Shown: one piece after another, positions 8,894 to 18,237 of the stretch
How positions within the stretch are numbered: the stretch's first letter is position 1
How the letters are laid out: every line of letters starts with the position of its first letter
IMG/VR virus record: IMGVR_UViG_3300007510_000060
Coordinates: 1 to 26,032 of that record
Length of the DNA: 26,032 nt
Reading direction: 5' to 3' (one strand)
Source of the DNA: a virus
Translations under genes and position numbers: made by a program
Notes under the pieces: model-generated
What the model saw: only the letters and a program-made list of their open reading frames with translations
What the model was told of the DNA's origin: nothing
Database searches by the model: none

Positions 8894-11800
8894 ATGCCCA
8901 TCGACTTCAATCGCTTTCCATATTACGACGATTTTACAAAAGACAATCAGTTTTATCGTCTCCTGTTTCAGCCAGGAAGATCCGTTCAGGCCAGAGAGTT
9001 AACCCAAATTCAAACCCTCCTTCAGAGTCAGATTGATAATTTGGGAAAGCACTTGTTTGACGAAGGTGCTCGCGTTCATGGTGGAACTTTAAATTATAAA
9101 AGAGACGCGGAAAAGTGGATAGCAGTTAAGGCACAAGATGCCCATGGCAATCCGGTTCGCATTAGAGATATAACACCAGGTTTGTTAATTAGAAAACCAA
9201 AGAATGCTGACGACGTAAATGCAGTACACGGAAAAATTACTTCGATTATTCCCTCAGAGGCAGAAGACCCCAATACAATATATTTTCAGTGGGTGATTGA
9301 GCCGGACAACCCAAATGTGGATGGGTTTTTGCCAAATGAGATGCTTCAGATTTGTGACCCGACAAGCGGAGCAGTTCGCTATAATGTAACTACACTAGAT
9401 GTTAATTCTGTAGGAGCTTCGATTCATTATGGAACTTCGGCTTCTATTTCGGTAGAGCCAGGACTGTATTTTTATAATGGTCTTTTTGTTCAATCTGTCG
9501 GCGGAAGCGTCAGGCTTTCCAAGTATACCAATGCGACAACTTATCGGGTTGGGTATGCCGTACATGAAGAAATTGTTACAGATGATCCAAGAAGTCTTGA
9601 TCCGGCACAGCAAGCATCGAATTATTCTGCTCCGGGTGCCGATAGATATAAAATCCATTTAACGCTTATTAAGGTAGGTGATGGGCTCGTAATAGACGAC
9701 AGATCAGTTCCTAATTTTATTGAGGTTTGCAGAATTATTGACGGAAATCTTATTGCTGCAAATGATGGGACAAATGATCTATATAATATTCTTTCTGAGC
9801 AGATGGCAAGAAGGACTTATGAAGAAAGCGGAAATTATGTGGCGAAGCCCTATGATTTAGTTTTGTCGGACAAGACTAGCGTAGACAATCCTGAAGTTCA
9901 AGCAAGGATGGCAGAAGGCGTTGCGTATGTTCGTGGATTTCGACACAGCTTAAATCAAAAAAGTGTTTTTACTTTTGATAAGGCGCGAGAGGCTATACGG
10001 GAAGAAGGAAATTTATCAAATTGGTATGGCGACAACTTTTTATATATTTACGATCATGCAAATACTAATGTAACGCATCCCGAAAATGCAAATGGAGTAT
10101 TTACTGTCGGCTCTGGTGCCGGAGAAGATGTTTCTACTGCTCCTTATGCGTTAAGAGGCGAGGCAGTCGAGATTCATTGTGTCCCTCAAGAGTTGGTTAA
10201 GAACCACTCACTCGCTTCAAATGACACTTGGCATTCAACTTTGGTAGGTACTGCACGGCCCATTCAACAAGTTTATAATAGAGATAAATCACTTGTTTCA
10301 AGCGCACACGGCCGAACAGGCGATGTTTATAATTTGTGGATGGGGGATTTTAAGAGTTCTCCAATTTCAAACACATTGTCTGTTACTAATATTATTGAAA
10401 ATGTTTCTGCGTTAGCAAATACGAACTATATTACATACAAATTTGCAGCGGATTCAACACATGGTATTACCGCAAATGATAGAATTTCGGTGACGGGCTC
10501 GACTGATTCATATTGGAACTTGGATTTTGCAAAGGTTAGCGGAACAAATACAACAGCAATATGGATTGCTGGAGGAGATGCTTCCGACCCTTCTCATAGT
10601 ACACGTTCTTTAACCGTGTATAGAAACACAGGAAATACAGATCCACTAAAAAGTGTTGTTCTGGATCAGGATTCATCTGCTGCATGGAACGGGTCTTATG
10701 TTGGAGCAACAATTCAAGTAGGAAACTCGGCTCCGAGAAAAATTGTAGACTACATCGGAACGCATTCTACTGCCGAAACTCTTTATCAACAAAGGTATGG
10801 ATTTTCAAAGAGAGGCATGGCAATTCTAGACAAGCCCCTAGATGAAGTGCCAAGGTCTGGGGATAAGTATAGGCTTGGTTTAACAATGAAGCAGGCAAGG
10901 TCTGTTGTATTTAATCAAAATAAATCTGCGACTGGCGTTAATCAATTCCCGGCAATATTAAATCAGTCTTGGAATGTTGATCCAATCAGTGGCGTCCAAA
11001 GAGGTTCTCTTGAGAAGCTAGTTGACGATGTTTATGGCAAGAGAATTGATGGTGATGCCAGATATAATGTATTCGGCGACAGCTCCGCGGGCGAGGATGC
11101 TTTACTCTTTGAGCCAAACAGGGCTGCTGTTAAGACATACGAAACATATGGCGCGCTTGACTCTGGGTTATCCAGCAACACAAATGTAGTCTACACAGAA
11201 TATGTTCTGAAAGAGAGAACAGGAACTGATGATTCCGTGGAAACCTTTGAAACTCCCAGTGCGCCAGCCTATAAATTTTATAATAGACCAAAGCCTTGGC
11301 CCTTTGATGCGAGCTTCAATAGTGATGATCATGGTCTTGATCATGTTAAAGATAATTTCATTTTAATCAATCGTACAAAGGGCACGATCCTGACAAATGA
11401 AATTACAAAACTTGTGGTTGATCCAACTAATCATAGTATTGAAATAACATCTGATACCAATTTCATACAGAATGACTTTTACTTGTTGCTATTTCCCGTA
11501 AGAGCAGAGTATGTTACTGCTGCATATAAGAAATTAATTAAAGCAAACACCACACATTCAATTGCTTCGGGAATTGCTCGTAATCGTGAGACAAGTCTGT
11601 CTGATTTTGATAACGGGCATGTGTTCTTTGCCAATGCAACGTATGATACCGGACCCGGCGCAAGGCTGTCTTTAATGAAGCCGGATGGGTTTAAATTACA
11701 TGCAGTTATTCAGAATCTTCCAAATGCAGATGCAAATAATCAAATCGCAAACACGTTTGACCAAAGTCTAGAAACGCCCTTTTATCACATCACAGATCAT

Positions 11801-14800
11801 TTTGCTTTCAATACTGGTCAGCGTGACATGTTCTATGATAACGCATACATTGAACTAAAGAACGGTTACAATGCGCCAACCGGAAACGTTCTGGTGATTT
11901 TTGATCGTTTTGAAAGAATGGATAAGCCCAAGAGTGATGATACAAGAGTTAAGGATATAAGTAGCCCAAGTTTCTTTAGTGTTGATTCATACCAATGGAC
12001 GACTGACTTAACACTGGATCATGTTCCTGGTCAAGCAGCAATTCAAATTGGAACAAAGGTAATATCTAATACAAATGTCGTTGGGTATGCAGTTGACTAT
12101 GCCAATACAGGCACAGGCGGAGCATATTCTAAGGTTAGGTTGCAAAGTGTTACTGGTCCGCCTGGCTCAAATGGCGAATTCCAAGTCGGCGAATATATTA
12201 GTTGGTTTGATGCAGCATCAAGTGCCACCTTACAGGCTAAAATTAAGACAGTTGTTGCTGCCGATTTGAGTTATAGTGAAATTCCTACCTACAGAAGCGC
12301 AAGTCAGAAAGGTTATCCGCTCAGAAACGTGCTGGATTTCCGACCTTATGCTGTGACGAATAACATGGTGAGTGATACGTTGGCTGATGCATCGATGCCT
12401 CCAATTCCGACTCAAAAGGGAATTCTTGCAGGTAGGTGGGACGGTAGCACAATATTGCCAATGACCGAAAAATTATCTACTCCAACTGTATATGATCATT
12501 TTGCGGGGAGAATTGATAAAATTGTTGTGACCAAAGACGGAAACTACACTAACATCAAGGGAAATCCTGCTGTTGTCCCGTTCCCACCAAAGGATGCTCC
12601 AAGCGATGATTCATTAACTCTATTCCAAATTAATATTCCTCCATATACGTTTAGCCCCAGAGATATTGAAATTAAGCCTACGTTTGCCATGAGGCACACG
12701 ATGAAAGATATTGGTAGGTTGGCAAAGCGTGTAGAAAACCTTGAATATTACGTTGCATTGAATGCTTTGGAAAAGTCAGCATCCGATATGGATATTCGGT
12801 TTAAGTCAGATGGAACATCAAGATTTAAGAATGGAATTGTTGTTGATAACTTTATGGGCAGCATGGTTATGGATTTCCATGAGTCAACTGCTGCTGTGGG
12901 AACAGGAGTCTTAAAGCCGCAGGTTGAGCAGCACGATAATAACAATAGTGCAGGAAGTTATCATTTCCAACCAGAAACTTCTTTTTTGGGATTAAAACAC
13001 CATTATCGAGATTATACAGTAGATGGTGGCTCTGTTGGTCCTTCACATGGAATAATAACGACACTAGATTATACTATTGAGCCAATGATCACTCAGGCAA
13101 GTGCAACAACAACAGAAAGCGTCAATCCATTTGATCTTCAAAATTTTACAGGAGATTTGAAATTAACTCCAGATAAAGATACGTGGTTTGATATAACCAA
13201 GGTTCCTGAATATAATTCTTTTGTCAATAACACACTTGACAGCATTGCTGGTGTGGATGAAAATTCACCACTACCAAGGATTATGAATGCAATTAGATCC
13301 ATAGACGAGTTCTGGGTGGATATTGCAGGTAATAAGCCAATCGGAGATGATCCCGCATTGCATGGAACTAGCTTTTATCGTGCGGACCTATCTTCTCCGG
13401 GGAGTGATTTTTCTAGGGATATTTCTCTTGGAAATGTTCGTGATCAATATTTTAATACAACGTCCATTGATGCTGCAATTTCGCAACATGGTATGATGGA
13501 TGGGGTCGCAAAGAATATTAAAATTTTGCCATATATTCGATCCCGTGATGTTATTGTCAATGCCAAAGGTCTAAAGCCCAACCATCTTAATACTTTATTT
13601 TTTGATGGAACAAGTGTTGAGAATTATTTTGCCCAGGCAAATCGAATTTATATGAATTATGATCCCCAAAAGATTCGCATTCAGAATTCTGATTTAACAG
13701 GAAAGCTATTCCAGCCGGATATTGATGGTACATATGAAAAGATTAAGCTGTCTAATGGTGGCAAAACTGCAAATGCAATCCTTCTTGCTGTCAGAGAAGC
13801 AGAGCTTCAAAACAAAATTACAAATGGACCAAATTCAAGATTCATGGTGGGCTATATTGTTCCAGAATTTGATCCAGATACCGGACTGATTGACTATGAA
13901 GCCTTTGGTGATGGTTATTATACTGGTTGGAATGATTCAGAAATTAGATCATGGGGTTTCCAGGGGTCGTCTGCTACAATAACTGGATATAGTTCTGAAG
14001 CCACGGCTACTCTTATTGCGCGAGGCGGATCTTCAACACTTGAGGCACAGGAGTATAATGGTCATTATACGGGCACTGCAAGAAATACTACCTCAAACAC
14101 AACACATATTGTGCTATCGCCAGATGCACATCGGTATAGAGCCGGAAACTTTAGGAAGGCAGCAGCAGGATCTGTTTCTACTTATGATGAAGCTATTCCT
14201 GAAAAATCTGTAATTAATATTGTTGGAGGGGCAGGGGCTGGTCAGCAATGTGTTGCGAATGGTCTTATATATTTTGATTCAAGTGGAAGACCAGTTATTG
14301 AACTAAGATCGACGGCATCTGGTGAGACTGGCATTAGCCCTAATAATCCAATTGATGGCTCAAGTGTTTATACGATCGGAATGCGCCATGTTAATCCTAT
14401 AAACAGCAGATATAATGGAATTGCCAAGCTTGGCGATACGCCCTCCCGCTCAAATCATTATGGAGAAAAGATGGGTATTCTTCGTATTCCATCAACGTCT
14501 AAGGTTAAGTTTACCACCGGAAGAAAACTTGTAGAGGTTGCAGACAGGTTTGGAAGACAGGAGTGGTTAATTACGAGCTATGCGTCTGCAAATTATTCGG
14601 CTGATGGTAAAGAGCTTGAACAGGTAGAAGCTTCGCCCGAAAGGCTAGAACTGTTACAAGAAATCAGAAGCCGATCAAATATGTATAGGGTTCTTGATCA
14701 CCCAGACGATACGGGTATAATTCCTGCTACAAACAATGACGACGGAAGTTCTGGTATCTTGGCAGTAGTAACTGGCCTTGAAGTTGCAAATGGAATGTGG

Positions 14801-14968
14801 ACGGCAGAAGCTACTCACGGCATTGAATTTGTTTCGGGCGGCGGTGAATATGGAGAAGTTGATTATGCTGAACAAGAATACTTATCAGGAGTTCTAATGG
14901 ACGTGTGGAAGAGGCTAAGGGACGATTATCCTGAGATTTATAATAGATATTATTCTAAGTTTGGATAA
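8894..14968 (+). CDS. Giant DUF4815-type virion structural protein, N-terminal part of a split protein
   Basis: A 2024-residue protein. The N-terminus (MPIDFNRFPYYDDF, then LLFQPGRSVQARELTQIQTL and VHGG) is the signature of the DUF4815 structural proteins of T4-like cyanophages. Near residues 1270-1300 is a short coiled coil, LAKRVENLEYYVALNALE, also typical. Near 1545-1575 is LPYIRSRDVIV ... GLKPNHLNTLFFDG. Near 1861-1890 is GILRIPSTSKVKFTTGRKL. In relatives, as recalled, the chain then goes on into a DPIAQTF... region. Here it ends after an acidic, aromatic tail (DDYPEIYNRYYSKFG), and that region is found in the next gene. The likely role is a peripheral baseplate or fibre-network protein, by position in place of T4 gp9-gp12, although no sequence likeness to those is seen. 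The start ATG has AAAAGGGA upstream. Confidence 0.75.
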   Translation: MPIDFNRFPYYDDFTKDNQFYRLLFQPGRSVQARELTQIQTLLQSQIDNLGKHLFDEGARVHGGTLNYKRDAEKWIAVKAQDAHGNPVRIRDITPGLLIRKPKNADDVNAVHGKITSIIPSEAEDPNTIYFQWVIEPDNPNVDGFLPNEMLQICDPTSGAVRYNVTTLDVNSVGASIHYGTSASISVEPGLYFYNGLFVQSVGGSVRLSKYTNATTYRVGYAVHEEIVTDDPRSLDPAQQASNYSAPGADRYKIHLTLIKVGDGLVIDDRSVPNFIEVCRIIDGNLIAANDGTNDLYNILSEQMARRTYEESGNYVAKPYDLVLSDKTSVDNPEVQARMAEGVAYVRGFRHSLNQKSVFTFDKAREAIREEGNLSNWYGDNFLYIYDHANTNVTHPENANGVFTVGSGAGEDVSTAPYALRGEAVEIHCVPQELVKNHSLASNDTWHSTLVGTARPIQQVYNRDKSLVSSAHGRTGDVYNLWMGDFKSSPISNTLSVTNIIENVSALANTNYITYKFAADSTHGITANDRISVTGSTDSYWNLDFAKVSGTNTTAIWIAGGDASDPSHSTRSLTVYRNTGNTDPLKSVVLDQDSSAAWNGSYVGATIQVGNSAPRKIVDYIGTHSTAETLYQQRYGFSKRGMAILDKPLDEVPRSGDKYRLGLTMKQARSVVFNQNKSATGVNQFPAILNQSWNVDPISGVQRGSLEKLVDDVYGKRIDGDARYNVFGDSSAGEDALLFEPNRAAVKTYETYGALDSGLSSNTNVVYTEYVLKERTGTDDSVETFETPSAPAYKFYNRPKPWPFDASFNSDDHGLDHVKDNFILINRTKGTILTNEITKLVVDPTNHSIEITSDTNFIQNDFYLLLFPVRAEYVTAAYKKLIKANTTHSIASGIARNRETSLSDFDNGHVFFANATYDTGPGARLSLMKPDGFKLHAVIQNLPNADANNQIANTFDQSLETPFYHITDHFAFNTGQRDMFYDNAYIELKNGYNAPTGNVLVIFDRFERMDKPKSDDTRVKDISSPSFFSVDSYQWTTDLTLDHVPGQAAIQIGTKVISNTNVVGYAVDYANTGTGGAYSKVRLQSVTGPPGSNGEFQVGEYISWFDAASSATLQAKIKTVVAADLSYSEIPTYRSASQKGYPLRNVLDFRPYAVTNNMVSDTLADASMPPIPTQKGILAGRWDGSTILPMTEKLSTPTVYDHFAGRIDKIVVTKDGNYTNIKGNPAVVPFPPKDAPSDDSLTLFQINIPPYTFSPRDIEIKPTFAMRHTMKDIGRLAKRVENLEYYVALNALEKSASDMDIRFKSDGTSRFKNGIVVDNFMGSMVMDFHESTAAVGTGVLKPQVEQHDNNNSAGSYHFQPETSFLGLKHHYRDYTVDGGSVGPSHGIITTLDYTIEPMITQASATTTESVNPFDLQNFTGDLKLTPDKDTWFDITKVPEYNSFVNNTLDSIAGVDENSPLPRIMNAIRSIDEFWVDIAGNKPIGDDPALHGTSFYRADLSSPGSDFSRDISLGNVRDQYFNTTSIDAAISQHGMMDGVAKNIKILPYIRSRDVIVNAKGLKPNHLNTLFFDGTSVENYFAQANRIYMNYDPQKIRIQNSDLTGKLFQPDIDGTYEKIKLSNGGKTANAILLAVREAELQNKITNGPNSRFMVGYIVPEFDPDTGLIDYEAFGDGYYTGWNDSEIRSWGFQGSSATITGYSSEATATLIARGGSSTLEAQEYNGHYTGTARNTTSNTTHIVLSPDAHRYRAGNFRKAAAGSVSTYDEAIPEKSVINIVGGAGAGQQCVANGLIYFDSSGRPVIELRSTASGETGISPNNPIDGSSVYTIGMRHVNPINSRYNGIAKLGDTPSRSNHYGEKMGILRIPSTSKVKFTTGRKLVEVADRFGRQEWLITSYASANYSADGKELEQVEASPERLELLQEIRSRSNMYRVLDHPDDTGIIPATNNDDGSSGILAVVTGLEVANGMWTAEATHGIEFVSGGGEYGEVDYAEQEYLSGVLMDVWKRLRDDYPEIYNRYYSKFG

Positions 14969-14984
14969 TAGGAATAGGATAGGC

Positions 14985-14990
14985 AGGAGA
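14985..14990 (+). promoter_or_regulatory. Ribosome-binding site separating the two DUF4815-type genes
   Basis: AGGAGA lies 9 bases before the ATG at 15000, inside a 31-base gap after the TAA of the 2024-residue gene. It shows that the second half is translated from its own start, rather than being the product of a sequencing frameshift. Confidence 0.65.
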
Positions 14991-14999
14991 ATATAAATT

Positions 15000-17987
15000 A
15001 TGCCGATGCACACCGCAGATACTAGATTAAGTCACTTAGATTGCCTTCAAAAGTTGGGCTGGCTTTCTTTTGACGTTACACATATGGGAGAACCTGACGG
15101 TTATTTGCTATCTCCATGTTGTGAACATGGCTATCGTGCTGTATGGAGTCCGCGACCAAAGATGGAATGGACCCGCGCGTTTACACAAATAGGCGGGCAA
15201 GTCGTTCGACAAGGTTTTAATGATTTTACACCCGGAGCCCAATATTTGGAGCCGGGTCTTGGAGGTTCTGGTAGTGTTCTAGAAAGTGTCTGGAACTGGA
15301 GTGATGCTTATGGCGGCGATCAGGCAAATTTCTTTAACGTTGAACAAGCCATGGGTAGGGAAGGTAGCTGGGTTCTTGTTGCAGGGGCTCGTCAAGATGG
15401 GGATGGTCCTCCAATTGATGCAGAAGCAAAGTGGTGGACGACTACACAAAACGATGCCGATTCTCTTGAAGAAGAGCTTTCCTGGTGGGGCGGACCTCAC
15501 CTGGGTTATGCTGCTTTTGGAGGGGGTGTGAATCCGGCTTCACATTTGTACGGTGGGCAAGGTCCAGGTGACTATGGCTCGTGGGGCCACCACCTCGGTC
15601 TTAAGCACCACGAGCTGTCGAACATATACGATACCGTAACACATCCGGCACATCAAGGCTTGAGAAGATGGGTTAAAAATGAAGATCCTGTTACTGGCTC
15701 TGAGAGTGGTCTGGGCATTGAAGATCCCGGTCTTGGGCAAGCGAGCGGTCTTCCTAATTTAGATGCAGGATTCGCAACAGATACAATTTGGTGGATTAAG
15801 TATGGTAACAGATCATTTTTGGGGGTCAATAAGTGTAATGATCCTTTAGGAGCAAATCAAGAACGGGATGATCATGATATACATGGCTCGGGTTCAAATT
15901 GGAGGGGCATAGGGCTTCCTGATATCAACGTAAATGATATCATTTCTGCACAGGCATCTGCTCGCGGCGGATACACTCCGCATATTGTATTTTATGGCGG
16001 AGATGTGCGGGGAGCAAAGGGAACTGCAATTGTTGACGATAGTGGTAATATTACTGGTATTAATATAACAGATCCGGGTGCAACGGTCATTACAGATGCA
16101 CAGCAGGATAGTATCGAGGCACCCTTAACTGCTGTGTCCATGCCAAATCATTATACGGGATTTGATGCGAAAGCAAAAATATCTACAAACCCCGCTGAGA
16201 TTAAATCCGTACTTCCAGATTTGTTTAAAAGTAAATATGAACTTCTTTCAGAGTGTTCTGGTGGATACAATGATCCAATTGCACAGACTTTTATGGTAAG
16301 TGCCAGACGGTATCCAGATGGAATTTTTGTTCCGAGTATTGATATTTGTTTTGCGTCTCGACCAAGATTTGGTATATATGATCCAGTATATCTAGAGTTA
16401 AGACCAACTCTTAATGGTTTTCCTTCGGCTGATAAAATTATTGCGTCCAAAGTGCTTTATCCACACTCCGTGAATGTTAGCCCCGGAGTTGATTATGACG
16501 AAATGCCATTTCCTCCTTGGGAAAATCCAATTCATCATAGTCTCGGGGGCTCTAGAGAACGTAGAGCAGATTATCCTGCTTTTGATAATGCATTTGGGTA
16601 CACAAGGTTTGTTTTTAGATATCCAATTTATTTAGAAGCTGGTCAGGAATATGCGATTATAGTCCGTTCAAATAATACAGATTACAAGTGTTGGATTTCT
16701 GACACCCGTGGCGACCAAGTAGTCAAGGGACAAAGCCTTTCTGATTATGACAGCGATGGTTATAGTAAGGTGACTGCTGTTCATAAAAAACAATATGGCG
16801 GTTCATTTTTTAGGTCGCAAAATGGAAGAACATGGACGCCGGATCAATGGCAAGACTTGATGTTTCGGGTTAATAAGTGTAATTTTGGAGGAACAAGAGC
16901 TTCAGCCGAAACCGGAACAGGTGTCTATCGAGCTGGGCTTTTTACTACATCAGACTTTCTTTATGATAAAATGAATTTAAATTTTCATTCTGTTCTTATG
17001 CCGGGTAGTGATACTTCACTTGAAGGAGTATTGAAGACACAGAAAGAATCTGACTCCGAAGGGACATTAACAGAAGTTACAGGTCTTTCTGGAAAACTTG
17101 CTGATAAGTCTTTCTCCGAAGGCACAACACAAGCACTTTCAGAAAGAATGAAAATCCACCAAAACAAAGGCCCCCATAATGCTTCAATTAAGTTGGACTT
17201 AACCTTTGGTACGGAAAATCCAGATGTTACTCCAATTGTCGATACCCGAAATATGTCAGTTCTTTTACATAAAAATATAATTGGGGCTGGTGATCTTACT
17301 GCATCTGATATTATTATTAATACTCCCGGTCAAAACTATTCTGATGCAGATGTTTTTAAAGTGACGGGTGGCGGTAGCGTACAGGATGCGGAATTTACAA
17401 TTCCAAACAACGGGACCGACGCTGCTGGTAGAATTCTAAAAATTGAGATGACTTCTCCGGGGAGAGGTTTTCATAAGAGCACAGACCCAAATGATCCTAT
17501 TGTTATTACACAAACATCCACTCCTACCGGGTCAGGTGGAACATTCTATGTTCTAAGCGAAGAGGGTCAGAGTGGAGGAAACGGTAAAGCAAGATACGTC
17601 ACTAAAACAGTAAACCTTGCTCCGGGTATGTCTGCCCGAGCAATTAAGGTATTCTTGACTGCAAGGCAGCCGTATCAAAGTGATATTCACGTTTATTATA
17701 AAGCCCTTGCCGAAGAAGATGATGAATCAATTTCTCAGAAGAGATGGAAGTTGATGGATAGGACAAGCCCAGATGAAGATAAGTTCTTTGAAATGGCATC
17801 TTCATTCAATAGTAGTGGCGGATTCCATGAATATGAATTTGATACCGATGAGCTTATAGAATATACTAGAACCGATGGAAAAACTTTTGATAGCTTTAAA
17901 TCCTTTGCCATCAAGATTGTAATGTCTGCACAGAACCCAGCCAAGACTCCAGAGATTAAAGATTTCCGAGCTATTGCTGTATTCTAA
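15000..17987 (+). CDS. DUF4815-type structural protein, C-terminal part, with an unfamiliar N-terminal domain
   Basis: A 995-residue protein. From residue ~425 on it reads like the C-terminal third of cyanophage DUF4815-type proteins: DPIAQTFMV, VYLELRPTLNGFPSADKI, YLEAGQEYAIIVRSN, then GGSFFRSQNGRTWTPDQWQD-LMFRV near 600-620, MNLNFHS, RNMSVLLHKNIIG, and a last domain (~870-995) ending FKSFAIKIVMS ... EIKDFRAIAVF. Residues 1-330 are unfamiliar: rich in Trp, Gly and His (SPCCEHGY, WGHHLGLKHHEL, DDHDIHGSGSNW) with several Cys near the start. Segments such as GNITGINITDPGATV (about 350) and GRILKIEMTSPGRGF (about 820) are the G.I..I.ITDPG.. linker type common in phage baseplate proteins. It is probably a partner of the preceding gene product in the virion. 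Confidence 0.7.
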   Translation: MPMHTADTRLSHLDCLQKLGWLSFDVTHMGEPDGYLLSPCCEHGYRAVWSPRPKMEWTRAFTQIGGQVVRQGFNDFTPGAQYLEPGLGGSGSVLESVWNWSDAYGGDQANFFNVEQAMGREGSWVLVAGARQDGDGPPIDAEAKWWTTTQNDADSLEEELSWWGGPHLGYAAFGGGVNPASHLYGGQGPGDYGSWGHHLGLKHHELSNIYDTVTHPAHQGLRRWVKNEDPVTGSESGLGIEDPGLGQASGLPNLDAGFATDTIWWIKYGNRSFLGVNKCNDPLGANQERDDHDIHGSGSNWRGIGLPDINVNDIISAQASARGGYTPHIVFYGGDVRGAKGTAIVDDSGNITGINITDPGATVITDAQQDSIEAPLTAVSMPNHYTGFDAKAKISTNPAEIKSVLPDLFKSKYELLSECSGGYNDPIAQTFMVSARRYPDGIFVPSIDICFASRPRFGIYDPVYLELRPTLNGFPSADKIIASKVLYPHSVNVSPGVDYDEMPFPPWENPIHHSLGGSRERRADYPAFDNAFGYTRFVFRYPIYLEAGQEYAIIVRSNNTDYKCWISDTRGDQVVKGQSLSDYDSDGYSKVTAVHKKQYGGSFFRSQNGRTWTPDQWQDLMFRVNKCNFGGTRASAETGTGVYRAGLFTTSDFLYDKMNLNFHSVLMPGSDTSLEGVLKTQKESDSEGTLTEVTGLSGKLADKSFSEGTTQALSERMKIHQNKGPHNASIKLDLTFGTENPDVTPIVDTRNMSVLLHKNIIGAGDLTASDIIINTPGQNYSDADVFKVTGGGSVQDAEFTIPNNGTDAAGRILKIEMTSPGRGFHKSTDPNDPIVITQTSTPTGSGGTFYVLSEEGQSGGNGKARYVTKTVNLAPGMSARAIKVFLTARQPYQSDIHVYYKALAEEDDESISQKRWKLMDRTSPDEDKFFEMASSFNSSGGFHEYEFDTDELIEYTRTDGKTFDSFKSFAIKIVMSAQNPAKTPEIKDFRAIAVF

Positions 17988-17990
17988 TCT

Positions 17991-18224
17991 ATGGACAAAC
18001 AATTGGTCAAAACAGACAATCCTGATTTTATGAAAGACGAAGAGACAGGGGCATTGGTTTCTTCTGACCTTATTGCATTTCGTAAATTTAAAGCTGAACA
18101 AGATCGCGCAGAACAATTAAAAAATCAGAAAAACGACCTAAATAATATTAAGTCTGAAGTGTCCGATCTCAGAAACGAGATGGGAGAGATAAAGGATTTA
18201 TTGAAACAGCTTTTGAATAAATAG
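17991..18224 (+). CDS. Small coiled-coil protein between the baseplate and fibre genes
   Basis: A 77-residue, charged protein. From about residue 30 to the end it is a heptad-like helix (FRKFKAEQDRAEQL ... NNIKSEVSDLRNEMGEIKDL-LKQLL) that should form a coiled coil. The first 27 residues (KTDNPDFMKDEETGALVSS) look like a short extended leader. The start ATG lies 3 bases after the upstream stop with no clear ribosome-binding site, so it is probably translated by coupling. Its TAG overlaps the AGGA that serves the next gene. Small coiled-coil genes of this form follow the DUF4815-type gene in other marine T4-like phages, as recalled, but no function is known to me. A trimerising connector or an assembly helper is possible. 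Confidence 0.7.
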   Translation: MDKQLVKTDNPDFMKDEETGALVSSDLIAFRKFKAEQDRAEQLKNQKNDLNNIKSEVSDLRNEMGEIKDLLKQLLNK

Positions 18225-18237
18225 GACGTTTTGATTA

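Noticed and set aside
14992-14999. TATAAATT before the 995-residue gene
   Set aside because: It is one mismatch from the late promoter octamer but abuts the ATG, so transcription would start inside the gene and lose the ribosome-binding site.
14960-15002. Frameshift or recoding joining the 2024- and 995-residue proteins
   Set aside because: The gap holds a stop, spacer, ribosome-binding site and ATG, and no slippery heptamer was seen. Two separate genes explain it better.
18216-18223. AATAAATA before the giant fibre gene, and the same octamer at 369-376 before gp25
   Set aside because: Both are one mismatch from TATAAATA but so close to the ribosome-binding site that a transcript starting there would lack it.
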